Shown here in pieces: positions 22,241-30,715 of a stretch of 35,582 nucleotides of DNA. The position numbers and the translations under genes are program-made. Numbering within the stretch: the first letter of the stretch is position 1; each line of letters begins with the position of its first letter. Where the stretch lies: contig JAQVCU010000019.1 of NCBI GenBank assembly GCA_028689635.1, forward strand, positions 1 to 35,582. The letters run 5' to 3'. Origin of the DNA: Oscillospiraceae bacterium. Lineage in GTDB: Bacteria > Bacillota > Clostridia > Oscillospirales > Ruminococcaceae. A model generated the notes under the pieces. It worked only from the letters and a program-made list of their open reading frames with translations, searched no databases and had not been told where the DNA came from.

Positions 22241-24793
22241 ATGCTCCCAAACAATAAAAATGCCAATCGAAGACCGCCGGAATCCGCCTATCGAAGGAAC
22301 CCAGACGGTTCCCGCGCAGGCGGCGCGGCTTATGCCCCCTCTGCGCAGGGCCAGGCCCAGCTGCAGCATCGCCGCAGGGAAAAAATGCCCTGGTACAAAA
22401 AAGTGTTCCACTATCTGATCCCCGGCCGCAAGGACAGCACCATGGATAAGGTCCGCAAGGTGATCTTTCTGGTGGCGGTGTGCGTGTTTACCGGCTCCTG
22501 CGTTTATCTGATCAACTACTATGGGCAGTCGGAGAGCAACCGAAGCCTGTACAACAGCGTGGCGGAACTGATGGCAGAGGGAACCTCCGGCAAGGTAAAA
22601 CCCAGCCGCGGCTACCCCGCCGAGTATCAAAGCAAGTTTGCCGCCCTGTGGGATCAGAATCCCGATATCGTGGGCTGGCTCACCATTGAGGGGACCCAGG
22701 TGAATTATCCTGTGGTGCAGACCATCGACAACGATTATTATCTGAAAAAAGACTTTACCATGGCGGATAACAAACACGGCATCCCCTTTGCGGATTACCG
22801 TGTGGATATGCAGGCCCCCAGCACCAACATCCCCATCTACAACCACAACATGAAGGACGGGCAGATGTTCGGGGAGCTGATCAATTACGAAGGGCTGGCT
22901 TTCTATCAGGGGCATCCGGTCATTGAATTCAACAGCGTATACAAGGACGGGCAGTATAAGATCGTCGGCATGTTCATCGCCGCCACCAAGGAAGAGGACA
23001 GCTTTGGCTATCACAACTTCATCGAGGCGGCCACCGACGCGGAGCTGATCCAGTTTGCCAACGACGTCAAGACCCGTTCACTGATCGTTACCCCGGTGGA
23101 TGTGCAGCCCGGCGACGAGCTGATCACCCTCTCCACCTGTACCTATGAATTTTCTGACGCCCGCTTTGCCGTGGTGGCCCGTCGGGTGCGGGAGGGCGAG
23201 AGCGCCACGGTGGACGTGACCAAGGCGTATGTCAACCCCACCCCCCTGATGCCCAACGCCTATTATGTGGCGAAAAATCAGGCTTTGGAGGCGCTGCGGG
23301 GCGCCGTTACCAGCGTGAGCCTGGAGCAGGGCGACAGCATGGAATTGCCCATGGGCGATCGGGTGACCCTGCGGCCGATGTTCGAGCCGGTGGCGGCCAC
23401 CAACAAAAACGTCACCTGGGCCTCCTCCGACAACAATGTCGTCACGGTGGATGAAAACGGCGTGGCGAAGGCCGTGGGCCTTGGCACTGCCAATGTCACC
23501 GTGACCACCGAGGATGGCGGCCATACGGCCACGATCAAGATCACCGTTACGGAAAAAAAGGTGATCCCGGTGGAGGGCATCAGCCTCAACCACACAGTGC
23601 TGGATATTCTGGAGGGCGACACGGTTCGCCTGAAGGCTTATCTGGAACCGGATGACGCCACCAACCAAAATGTCATCTGGACTTCTTCCGATACTTCCGT
23701 TGTCAAGGTGGATAGTTCCGGCTGGGTGACGACGGTCTCCCTGGGTACCGCCACCGTTACCGCCACCAGCGAGGACGGCGGCTATACGGCCAAATGCGCG
23801 GTCACGGTGGTAAATACCTCCACCCAGGCCCAGAGCGTCTCCCTCAATCACAGCTCCCTGGAGCTGGCGGTGGGGAAAACGTCGCAGCTGACAGCGTCCA
23901 TTTTGCCCGCCACAGCGACCAATCAGAACGTTACCTGGAGTTCCTCTGATCCTGTGATCGCCTCGGTGGATTCCTCCGGAAAGGTGACCGCCCTTTCTCC
24001 CGGCGAAGCGACCATTACGGTGAAGACGGAAGACGGCGGCCACAAGGCAAAATGCGTGGTCACCGTGACGGCGGGGGGCAGCATCTCCCTTTCTCCCTCC
24101 AGCCTGACGGTACCGGTGGGCGGTACGGGCACCATTTCCGCCTCGGTTACCGGCACGGCGGTGAACCTGCAGTGGTCCTCCAGCGATCAATCGGTGGCGA
24201 CGGTCAAAAACGGCGTGGTCACCGGCGTGGCCGCCGGTACGGCCACCATTACGCTGCAGAGCGCCGACGGCAGCCTGAAAGCCACGGCTAAAGTGACGGT
24301 TACGGCGGCTACGGTGGAATTGCTTTCCATTTCGATCGATCAGGGCGGAAGCGTTTCCCTTGCGGCAGGCCAGGAAACTTCCCTTACGGTCACCGGGCAG
24401 ACCCAGAACGGCGCGACAGTGCCCTCCGGGCTTACCTGGCGCTCCAGCGATACCGGGGTGGCCAGCGTGAGCAGCTCCGGCACAGTAAAAGCGCTGAAGG
24501 CCGGGTCGGCCACAGTGACAGTTACCGCCGCCAACGGGAAAAGCGCGTCGATCACGATCAACGTGACCGGCTGGGCGGTAAGCCCTTCCAGTTCCAGCTC
24601 TTCCCAGCCGTCCAGTTCCTCTCAACCCTCCAGTTCTTCTCAGCCTTCCAGCTCCTCCTCCAGTTCGGAAACTTCCACAAGCTCGGAGAGCTCCGGAAGT
24701 TCGGAGAGCTCTGAAAGCTCGGGCAGCTCCGAGAGCGGGGAGCCGGCGAGTTCCGGAGAGGGTTCCTCTGCGGATGTCACGCCCACGGCGTAA
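22241..24793 (+). CDS. class B sortase fused to five Big2 Ig-like domains
   Basis: 850 residues. Residues 1-72 are basic and cytoplasmic, ~73-93 a membrane anchor (KVIFLVAVCVFTGSCVYLIN), and ~125-318 a sortase B domain with the triad His202 (YNHNMKDG), Cys300 (LSTCTYEF) and Arg308 (ARFAVVARR). Five Big2 (bacterial Ig-like) domains follow at about 353-785, each with VTWSSSD- and ATITVTTEDGG-type motifs. The tail is a Ser-rich stretch (~790-850: SSSQPSSS repeats, then SSESSGSSES), probably cell-wall spanning or glycosylated, and has no LPXTG. Sortases join surface proteins to peptidoglycan or build pili; here the enzyme carries its own long extracellular arm. No substrate gene with a sorting signal is adjacent. 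The gene ends at a terminator at 24808. Confidence 0.93.
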   Translation: MLPNNKNANRRPPESAYRRNPDGSRAGGAAYAPSAQGQAQLQHRRREKMPWYKKVFHYLIPGRKDSTMDKVRKVIFLVAVCVFTGSCVYLINYYGQSESNRSLYNSVAELMAEGTSGKVKPSRGYPAEYQSKFAALWDQNPDIVGWLTIEGTQVNYPVVQTIDNDYYLKKDFTMADNKHGIPFADYRVDMQAPSTNIPIYNHNMKDGQMFGELINYEGLAFYQGHPVIEFNSVYKDGQYKIVGMFIAATKEEDSFGYHNFIEAATDAELIQFANDVKTRSLIVTPVDVQPGDELITLSTCTYEFSDARFAVVARRVREGESATVDVTKAYVNPTPLMPNAYYVAKNQALEALRGAVTSVSLEQGDSMELPMGDRVTLRPMFEPVAATNKNVTWASSDNNVVTVDENGVAKAVGLGTANVTVTTEDGGHTATIKITVTEKKVIPVEGISLNHTVLDILEGDTVRLKAYLEPDDATNQNVIWTSSDTSVVKVDSSGWVTTVSLGTATVTATSEDGGYTAKCAVTVVNTSTQAQSVSLNHSSLELAVGKTSQLTASILPATATNQNVTWSSSDPVIASVDSSGKVTALSPGEATITVKTEDGGHKAKCVVTVTAGGSISLSPSSLTVPVGGTGTISASVTGTAVNLQWSSSDQSVATVKNGVVTGVAAGTATITLQSADGSLKATAKVTVTAATVELLSISIDQGGSVSLAAGQETSLTVTGQTQNGATVPSGLTWRSSDTGVASVSSSGTVKALKAGSATVTVTAANGKSASITINVTGWAVSPSSSSSSQPSSSSQPSSSSQPSSSSSSSETSTSSESSGSSESSESSGSSESGEPASSGEGSSADVTPTA

Positions 24794-24807
24794 ACACATA
24801 ACAAATG

Positions 24808-24846
24808 CAAAAAACGGCGGCTTTCTTTTGAAAGCCGCCGTTTTTC
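24808..24846. terminator. bidirectional intrinsic terminator
   Basis: AAAACGGCGGCTTTC, short loop, GAAAGCCGCCGTTTTT. It serves the sortase gene and the converging hypothetical gene at 24868. Confidence 0.9.
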
Positions 24847-24867
24847 GGTTTTGGGGAACAACGGGCG

Positions 24868-25368
24868 TTATTGGCCTTTCCCGCCGCCGCGTTTCCTGGG
24901 TGTAAGGGCTTTGTGAGGCGCAAAGGCGCGTTTTTCCGGGGTGTGCGCGGAAGGAGACAGGGGGGCTGCCGAAGAGGGTTTTACACCGTCGTTTTTGGTA
25001 TCCACAGGCTTTGTACCGGCGGGTTTTGCGCCGCCCCGCGCATCGCCATCCGGCCGGCGGGCCGTTTTGACGGCCTTGGGGGAAGCCTTGGGCGCGGGAG
25101 GATGTCCCAGGCGGACATAACCGATGATCTCGCCCTCGGAGTAGGAGCCGTCCGGGGACGTCTTTACCTCCAGAGCCTCGCCCCATCGCTCTTCCGGGCG
25201 GCCCAGGGTGTGATATTTTCCGTCGCCCTTGGTGGTGAGGACGGTGCCGTCCACCAGCTCTACCCGGGTGTCGTCCACCTCAAAGCCGTCCAGGATCTTG
25301 ATTTTTCGAGGGTCTATGACCCTTTCCTCCCCTGTAAAACAATCGGAGAGAATGGTTTTCCAGGCCAT
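24868..25368 (-). CDS. hypothetical protein with a basic, Pro/Ala-rich tail
   Basis: 166 residues. The first ~90 look like a compact beta-rich domain (RKIKILDGFEVDDTRVELVDGT, then LGRPEERWGEALEVKTSPDG). From ~90 to the end the protein is low in complexity and rich in Lys, Ala, Pro and Arg (PKASPKAVKTARRPDG, ending TPRKRGGGKGQ), which suggests nucleic-acid or membrane-surface binding or simply disorder. The ribosome site is weak (AGGCGG). It lies between the sortase gene (convergent, shared terminator) and pepT (divergent). I do not recognise a family. Confidence 0.6.
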   Translation of the reverse strand: MAWKTILSDCFTGEERVIDPRKIKILDGFEVDDTRVELVDGTVLTTKGDGKYHTLGRPEERWGEALEVKTSPDGSYSEGEIIGYVRLGHPPAPKASPKAVKTARRPDGDARGGAKPAGTKPVDTKNDGVKPSSAAPLSPSAHTPEKRAFAPHKALTPRKRGGGKGQ

Positions 25369-25496
25369 GTGAGATCCGCCTTTCTCTGCGGGAGCTTTTT
25401 ATCCTATGATACCGCGAACGGCGGCGGGACGCAAGGGCTTTTCTTTTCCGTGCCGCCATGGTACACTAAAAGAAAACAAGCGTAGGAGGAAAAAAT

Positions 25497-26723
25497 ATGA
25501 GCGATGTATTGGAGCGTTTTTTAAGATATATTGCGGTGGATACCCAGTCGGAGCCGGACGTGGAGCGATTTCCCAGCACGGAGAAGCAAAAGGGCCTGGC
25601 GGAGCTTCTGGCGGCGGAGATGAAGGCCATGGGCATTGCCGGCGCAGGGGTAGACGCCAACGGTTATGTCACGGGAACCATTCCCTCCAACAGCCGGGAC
25701 GCGAAAACGGTGCTGGGGCTGATCGCCCACATGGACACCTCCCCGGACATTTCGGGCCGGGATATCCACCCGCGGGTGGTGAAGGCCTACGACGGCGGGG
25801 ATATCCTGCTGGACGGGGAGAAGGGCATCGTCCTGAGCCCGCGTATGTTTGAAAGCCTGTCGCAGTATGTGGGGCAGGATCTGGTGGTCACAGACGGCTC
25901 TACCCTTCTGGGCGGGGATGACAAAGCCGGGGTGGCGGAGATCCTCTCCATGGCCAAAACCCTGATGGAGCATCCGGAGATCCCCCATGGGACGGTGAAA
26001 ATAGCCTTTACGCCGGACGAAGAGGTGGGCCGCGGGGCGGATTTCTTTGACGTGAAGGCCTTTGGCGCGGATGTGGCCTATACGGTGGACGGCGGCGAGA
26101 GCGCCGAGCTGGAATATGAGAACTTTAACGCGGCCAGCGCCCGTGTGGCGGTCAACGGCGTCAACATCCACCCCGGCTCCGCGAAAAACAAGATGAAAAA
26201 TTCCCTGGAGATCGCCATGGAATTCCACGGGATGCTGCCTGCCTTTGAAAAGCCTCAGAACACCGAGGGCTACGAGGGCTTTTCCCACCTCAACGGCATG
26301 TCCGGCACGGTGGAGCGCACAGATCTGGAATATATCATCCGGGACCATGACATGGGGAAATTTGGGGCAAAGAAAATGCGGTTTGAAAAAATAGAGGCCT
26401 ATCTCAACGAGAAGTACGGGGAAGGCACGGTGGAACTTTCTCTGACCGACAGCTATTTTAACATGAAAGAGCAGATCGAGCCCCACCGCTATCTGATCGA
26501 CGTTGCGCGGGAGGCGATGGCCCGGGCGGGGGTCACGGCGGTCTCAAAGCCGGTGCGCGGCGGGACGGACGGCGCTCGGCTCTCCTACATGGGGCTGCCC
26601 TGCCCCAATCTGGGGGTGGGCGGGCACAACTGCCACGGCCGTTTTGAGTACGTCTGCGTCCAATCCATGGAAAAAACAGTGGAGATCCTGCTGAATATCG
26701 TCCAGGCCTTTGCCGGGCGCTGA
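25497..26723 (+). CDS. pepT: peptidase T (tripeptide aminopeptidase)
   Basis: 408 residues, the exact size of PepT. M20-family di-zinc aminopeptidase that removes the N-terminal residue from tripeptides in the cytoplasm. Metal-binding and catalytic positions are visible: His78 and Asp80 in AHMDTSPD, the bridging Asp in GGDDKAG (141), Glu175-Glu176 in PDEEVGRG, Asp196-region in YTVDGGE, and a late His in VGGHNCHGRFE. RGGTDGARLS near 349 is also a family signature. TAGGAGG is 8 nt before the ATG. The promoter is not clear (TACACT at about 25462 could be a -10). The gene ends at a strong bidirectional terminator. Confidence 0.96.
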   Translation: MSDVLERFLRYIAVDTQSEPDVERFPSTEKQKGLAELLAAEMKAMGIAGAGVDANGYVTGTIPSNSRDAKTVLGLIAHMDTSPDISGRDIHPRVVKAYDGGDILLDGEKGIVLSPRMFESLSQYVGQDLVVTDGSTLLGGDDKAGVAEILSMAKTLMEHPEIPHGTVKIAFTPDEEVGRGADFFDVKAFGADVAYTVDGGESAELEYENFNAASARVAVNGVNIHPGSAKNKMKNSLEIAMEFHGMLPAFEKPQNTEGYEGFSHLNGMSGTVERTDLEYIIRDHDMGKFGAKKMRFEKIEAYLNEKYGEGTVELSLTDSYFNMKEQIEPHRYLIDVAREAMARAGVTAVSKPVRGGTDGARLSYMGLPCPNLGVGGHNCHGRFEYVCVQSMEKTVEILLNIVQAFAGR

Positions 26724-26727
26724 TCAG

Positions 26728-26758
26728 AAAGGGAAGGGCTGTCAGCCCTTCCCTTTTC
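26728..26758. terminator. bidirectional intrinsic terminator
   Basis: AAAGGGAAGGGCT (26728-26740), loop GTC, AGCCCTTCCCTTT (26744-26756), with T residues. It lies between pepT and the converging M15-like gene. Confidence 0.85.
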
Positions 26759-26771
26759 GCTGTCCGGGGGA

Positions 26772-27437
26772 TCAGTGGGTATCCTGGGCGCCGAGCACCA
26801 TGTTGGTGAGAGCGGCCCAGGTGCGGGCGCCGGCGGCGCCGTCCTGGGAAAGCCCCGTGTTTTTTTGGAAACGGCGGACGGCATTTTCGGTTTCTTCTCC
26901 AAAAATCCCGTCCACGTCGCCGGTGTAGTAGCCCAGGTAGTTGAGCCCATCCTGCAGCACCAGCACGTAGTTGCCGCGGCTCCCCCGGGAGAGGCTGGGA
27001 TAACCCGCGTAAAGGGAGGCCGGTTCGTCGTAATAGCGGGCTGCATGGATGGCGTCGCCGGAATTTGGCACGATAAACACCTGATTCCAAAGGCCGGCGG
27101 CCTGGGCCAGGCCCGCCAGCCGGGAGAGCTCCCCGGAGGACAGGCCGCGGCCAAAATCCAAAGCCAGGCCGGCATAATGGTAAGACTGATTGGCGTAGCC
27201 GCCCTCCCAAATGCGCCGGAAAGCGCCGGAAATATTCAGCGGCTGGTTTGCCATGCTGCGAAAACGGCGGTAGGCCTCTAAAAATTCCCGGCTGGTCCAC
27301 AGCAGGCTGGAGCGGGATCCTCCCCAAAATTCCTCGACAGTCAGAGTCCCCTCCGGGACATAGGGCATGGGGGAGGCCGGTTCCAGATCATAGGTCTCAA
27401 AAACCTGGGACAGGGTATCATAGACAAGGACGCGCAT
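26772..27437 (-). CDS. M15-like peptidase and peptidoglycan-binding domain protein
   Basis: 221 residues from ATG 27437, which has GAGGG 7 nt upstream. Frames reaching 28667 on this strand are shadows of glyA. Residues ~45-145 resemble a D-alanyl-D-alanine peptidase of the M15 type: SYHYAGLALDFG fits the zinc-binding S-x-H-x-x-G-x-A-x-D pattern, and DAIHAARYYD could provide the third ligand. Residues ~155-215 are a PG_binding_1 domain (LQDGLNYLGYYTGDVDGIFGEETENAVRRFQ). No signal peptide is visible, which is odd for a wall enzyme; spore or phage-type lysis enzymes sometimes lack one. The gene stands alone, divergent from glyA. Catalytic activity is an inference. Confidence 0.75.
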   Translation of the reverse strand: MRVLVYDTLSQVFETYDLEPASPMPYVPEGTLTVEEFWGGSRSSLLWTSREFLEAYRRFRSMANQPLNISGAFRRIWEGGYANQSYHYAGLALDFGRGLSSGELSRLAGLAQAAGLWNQVFIVPNSGDAIHAARYYDEPASLYAGYPSLSRGSRGNYVLVLQDGLNYLGYYTGDVDGIFGEETENAVRRFQKNTGLSQDGAAGARTWAALTNMVLGAQDTH

Positions 27438-27585
27438 CATCGATCCCTCACAATCGTTTGCTTTGGCCGAAAGCGGGATACTTCCCGCGCCGGGGCGCAT
27501 TTGTTTTATCCATATGCGCCGGGCGATCGGGAAATGCGCGCCCACAGGAAATACGGTATGAAAAATAAGTTTTGACGCCTTTTTA

Positions 27586-27614
27586 TTGAACCGGCGGGCA
27601 AAAGCCGTTATAAT
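27586..27614 (+). promoter_or_regulatory. promoter of glyA
   Basis: TTGAAC (27586-27591), 17-bp spacer, TATAAT (27609-27614). The leader is about 35 nt. Confidence 0.75.
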
Positions 27615-27656
27615 AGAAAAAAAGTATTTGCAGGAGAAAGCGAGGAATATAAAATT

Positions 27657-28910
27657 ATGTATGCGGACATGTTGGACAGCATCGGCCTGGTGAGCAAATA
27701 TGACCCCGAGGTGGGCGCCGCCATGGGGGACGAGCTGGCGCGTCAGCGCCGGAACATTGAACTGATCGCCTCTGAAAACCTGGTTTCCCCAGCGGTAATG
27801 GCCGCCATGGGAAGCGTCCTGACCAATAAATACGCCGAGGGCTACCCGGGCAAGCGCTATTACGGCGGCTGCCAATGCGTAGACGTGGTGGAGCAGCTGG
27901 CCATTGACCGCGCAAAGGAGCTTTTTGGCGCGGAGCACGTGAATGTGCAGCCTCATTCCGGCGCTCAGGCCAACTTCGCGGTGTATTTTGCCCTGCTGAA
28001 ACCCGGCGATACGGTGCTGGGAATGAACCTGGCCCACGGCGGCCATCTGACCCACGGTTCCCCCGTCAACGTTTCCGGCTGTTATTTTAATTTTGTCCCC
28101 TACGGCGTGGACGAAACCACCGGCGTCATCGACTACGACAAGCTTTATGCCCTGGCCCTGGAGAAAAAGCCCAAACTCATCGTGGCCGGCGCCAGCGCCT
28201 ATCCCCGCAGCATTGATTTTGCCAAGTTCCGCCAGATCGCCGACGCCTGCGGCGCTTACCTGATGGTGGATATGGCCCATATCGCCGGATTGGTAGCCGC
28301 CGGGCTCCACCAATCCCCGGTGCCCTACGCCGACGTGGTGACCACCACCACCCACAAGACCCTGCGCGGGCCCCGCGGCGGCATGATCCTGTGCCGGGAA
28401 GAGCTGGGCAAACAGATCGACAAGGCCATTTTCCCCGGTACCCAGGGCGGCCCTCTGGAGCATATCATCGCCGGAAAGGCCGTGTGCCTGGGCGAAGCTT
28501 TGAAGCCGGAATTTAAGGCTTATCAGCACCGCGTGGTGAACAACGCCGCCTTCCTGGGAGACTGCCTGGAATCCCGCAGCTTCCATCTGGTGGGGGAAAA
28601 GACGGAGAACCATCTGCTGCTGCTGGATCTGCGCAGCATGGGCGTTACCGGCAAAGAGCTGGAACACCGCCTGGACGAAGTGTACATCACCGTCAACAAA
28701 AACGCCATCCCCAACGACCCGCAGAGCCCCTTTATCACCAGCGGCATCCGCATTGGCACCCCCTATGTCACCAGCCGCGGATTTGGACGGGAAGAAATGG
28801 AGAAAATCGCCGAGTATATCTACCTGGCTGCCACCGACTTTGACGCTTACGCCGGTTATATCCGGGAGGGCGTCACCGCCATGTGCGCCAAATATCCGCT
28901 GTACGAATAA
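27657..28910 (+). CDS. glyA: serine hydroxymethyltransferase
   Basis: 417 residues, normal for GlyA. PLP enzyme that converts serine and tetrahydrofolate to glycine and methylene-tetrahydrofolate, the main one-carbon source for purine, thymidylate and methionine synthesis. The PLP Lys is Lys234 in [27 protein letters not shown] (~33-45), [12 protein letters not shown] (~61-72) and the [12 protein letters not shown] region (~201-212, PLP-binding Asp) are standard. A purine-rich site (AGGAGAAAGCGAGGA) precedes the ATG. Own promoter, weak terminator downstream, then rarA 79 bp later. Confidence 0.97.
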   Translation: MYADMLDSIGLVSKYDPEVGAAMGDELARQRRNIELIASENLVSPAVMAAMGSVLTNKYAEGYPGKRYYGGCQCVDVVEQLAIDRAKELFGAEHVNVQPHSGAQANFAVYFALLKPGDTVLGMNLAHGGHLTHGSPVNVSGCYFNFVPYGVDETTGVIDYDKLYALALEKKPKLIVAGASAYPRSIDFAKFRQIADACGAYLMVDMAHIAGLVAAGLHQSPVPYADVVTTTTHKTLRGPRGGMILCREELGKQIDKAIFPGTQGGPLEHIIAGKAVCLGEALKPEFKAYQHRVVNNAAFLGDCLESRSFHLVGEKTENHLLLLDLRSMGVTGKELEHRLDEVYITVNKNAIPNDPQSPFITSGIRIGTPYVTSRGFGREEMEKIAEYIYLAATDFDAYAGYIREGVTAMCAKYPLYE

Positions 28911-28929
28911 GAAATTCCCGGTTTTTTAA

Positions 28930-28966
28930 AAAGCGGCCTGGCCTTAAGGGTCAGGCCGCTTTCCGG
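28930..28966 (+). terminator. weak intrinsic terminator of glyA
   Basis: AAAGCGGCCTG (28930-28940) pairs with CAGGCCGCTTT (28952-28962), but only TTTCC follows, so readthrough into rarA is likely. Confidence 0.55.
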
Positions 28967-28989
28967 TTTATGAGGAAGGGGTTGATCCT

Positions 28990-30261
28990 ATGGCCGCGCC
29001 TTTGGCGGACCGGATCCGGCCACAGACGCTGGACGAGGTGGTGGGGCAGCGGCATCTGCTCTCCCAGGGCAGCGTGCTGCGCCGGATGGTGGACGGCGGC
29101 AACGTCTCCAATCTGATCTTTTACGGGCCCTCCGGGGTGGGGAAGACCACCGTCGCCCGCATCATTGCCCGGCAGACGGGAAAAACGCTCCACAAGCTCA
29201 ACGGGACCACCGCCTCCACCGCGGATATCCGAGAGGTCGTGGCGCAGCTGGATACCTTTGAGGGCATGGGCGGCGTGCTGCTGTATTTGGATGAGATCCA
29301 GTATCTCAACAAAAAGCAGCAGCAGTCCCTGCTGGAATTTATTGAGAACGGCCGCATCACCCTCATCGCCTCCACCACCGAGAACCCGTATTTCTATATC
29401 TATAACGCCATCCTCAGCCGTTCCACGGTATTTGAGTTTCGCCCGGTGGAGCCGCAAGACGTGGAGGCGGCGGTGGAGCGGGCCTTTGCCCTGATGGAGC
29501 GGGAGACCGGCTGCGTCTACCGGAGGGAAGAGGGCGTTTCCGGGGCCATTGCCCGCGGCTGCGGCGGGGATGTGCGCAAATCCATCAACTCGGTGGAGCT
29601 CACCTGCCTTTCCGCCCGGGAGGAAAAGCCCGGCGTGCGCGTGGTGACCCTGGAGGATGTGGAACAGGTAGCCCAGCGCAGCTCCATGCGGTACGACAAG
29701 GACGGCGACGAGCATTACGACATCCTCTCGGCGTTTCACAAATCGGTGCGGGGCTCCGACGAAAACGCGGCGCTGCATTACTTAGCGCGGCTGCTGACGG
29801 CGGGGGATCTGCTTGCGCCCTGTCGCAGGCTCCTGTGTATTGCCGCGGAGGATATCGGCCTTGCCTACCCCATGGCGGTACCCATCGTCAAAGCCTGTGT
29901 GGATTCCGCCCTGCAGCTGGGGCTGCCAGAGGCGCAGCTCCCCCTGGCCCAGGCGGTGGTGGTGCTGTGTACGGCGCCGAAATCCGATTCCGCTGCGGCG
30001 GCGATCGCCAGCGCCATGGAGGATGTGAAAAACGGCGTTACCGGGGAGATCCCGGCCCATCTGCGGGACGCCCATTACAGCGGCGCCGGCAAGCTGGGAA
30101 GAGGCCTTACCTACCGCTATCCCCACGACTACCCCAACCATTATGTGGAGCAGCAGTATCTTCCGGATAACCTGAAGGACAAGGTATATTACCGCTTTGG
30201 GGAAAACAAGACCGAGCAGGCCGCGGCGGATTATCGCAGGCGGCTTCGCGGCGAAAAATAG
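28990..30261 (+). CDS. rarA: replication-associated recombination protein A (RarA/MgsA) AAA+ ATPase
   Basis: 423 residues. AAA+ clamp-loader-like ATPase that acts at stalled replication forks. The Walker A is GPSGVGKT (46-53), the Walker B LLYLDEIQ (97-104), and sensor 1 lies in STTENPYF. MAAPLADRIRPQTLDEVVGQ is the family N-terminus, and KLNGTTASTADIREV follows. The C-terminal MgsA domain (~230-420) has the usual CRRLLCIAAEDIGLAYP and YRYPHDYPNHYVEQQYLP. AGGAAGGGG precedes the ATG. The gene ends at a perfect bidirectional terminator shared with csp. Confidence 0.96.
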   Translation: MAAPLADRIRPQTLDEVVGQRHLLSQGSVLRRMVDGGNVSNLIFYGPSGVGKTTVARIIARQTGKTLHKLNGTTASTADIREVVAQLDTFEGMGGVLLYLDEIQYLNKKQQQSLLEFIENGRITLIASTTENPYFYIYNAILSRSTVFEFRPVEPQDVEAAVERAFALMERETGCVYRREEGVSGAIARGCGGDVRKSINSVELTCLSAREEKPGVRVVTLEDVEQVAQRSSMRYDKDGDEHYDILSAFHKSVRGSDENAALHYLARLLTAGDLLAPCRRLLCIAAEDIGLAYPMAVPIVKACVDSALQLGLPEAQLPLAQAVVVLCTAPKSDSAAAAIASAMEDVKNGVTGEIPAHLRDAHYSGAGKLGRGLTYRYPHDYPNHYVEQQYLPDNLKDKVYYRFGENKTEQAAADYRRRLRGEK

Positions 30262-30265
30262 GCAA

Positions 30266-30305
30266 AAAAGGCCCCGGAAAAGCAGACGCTTTTCCGGGGC
30301 CTTTT
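30266..30305. terminator. bidirectional intrinsic terminator
   Basis: AAAAGGCCCCGGAAAAGC (30266-30283), loop AGAC, GCTTTTCCGGGGCCTTTT (30288-30305). It serves rarA and csp. Confidence 0.92.
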
Positions 30306-30324
30306 GGTTCTTAGAGTGTCAAGC

Positions 30325-30537
30325 TCACGCGGGGCAAACATTGACCGCTCTCAGCTTGCTGCCGTCGCGGGGATCGGGCTCCACGTCAAAAGAGACAGCC
30401 TGGCCCTCGTTGAGGGTTTTGTAGCCGTCGGAGACGATGGCGGAGAAATGAACGAACACGTCGCCGCTGCCATCTTCATTGGAGATGAAACCGAAACCTT
30501 TTTCTGCGTTGAACCATTTTACCGTACCTTTATTCAT
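30325..30537 (-). CDS. cold shock protein
   Basis: 70 residues, normal CspA/CspB size. A five-stranded OB-fold RNA chaperone that binds single-stranded RNA and DNA. RNP1 is KGFGFIS at 13-19 and RNP2 is VFVHFSAI at 27-34. [16 protein letters not shown] is the typical start. AGGAGGT lies 8 nt before the ATG. The promoter is strong (TTGACA-17-TATATT at 30699-30671) and the leader is about 127 nt with an unusual hairpin (30584-30643), so expression is probably controlled by RNA structure or temperature as in other csp genes. CTGC-type Cys residues are few; the C-terminus ends VNVCPA. Confidence 0.96.
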   Translation of the reverse strand: MNKGTVKWFNAEKGFGFISNEDGSGDVFVHFSAIVSDGYKTLNEGQAVSFDVEPDPRDGSKLRAVNVCPA

Positions 30538-30583
30538 AAAAAGTACCTCCTAATATTATTTTTATATTTAGGGCAGAAAACAA

Positions 30584-30643
30584 ATTGCACGCTTCGTTCA
30601 AACCATTTTGGACGAAAAAAATGATTTGGACGAAACGTGCAAT
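30584..30643 (-). promoter_or_regulatory. structured leader of csp with alternative stems
   Basis: On the minus strand ATTGCACGTTTCGTCCAAA (30643-30625) pairs with the segment at 30602-30584 over 19 bp with two G-U pairs. The sequence TTTGGACGA occurs twice on the plus strand (30607-30615 and 30625-30633), so the 30594-30602 segment can pair with either copy. Two mutually exclusive structures near the 5' end of the message fit a thermo-switch or stability element. Confidence 0.6.
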
Positions 30644-30670
30644 CACTTTATCTATCGAAAATACTATCAC

Positions 30671-30699
30671 AATATAACATGCTTTTTTCAACCTGTCAA
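30671..30699 (-). promoter_or_regulatory. promoter of csp
   Basis: Minus strand TTGACA (30699-30694), 17-bp spacer, TATATT (30676-30671). Confidence 0.8.
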
Positions 30700-30715
30700 G
30701 AGATTCGCGGAAAAT

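Noticed and set aside
23078..25186. 702-residue minus-strand frame opposite the sortase
   Set aside because: Shadow of the repetitive Big2 coding sequence; crosses a terminator and another gene.
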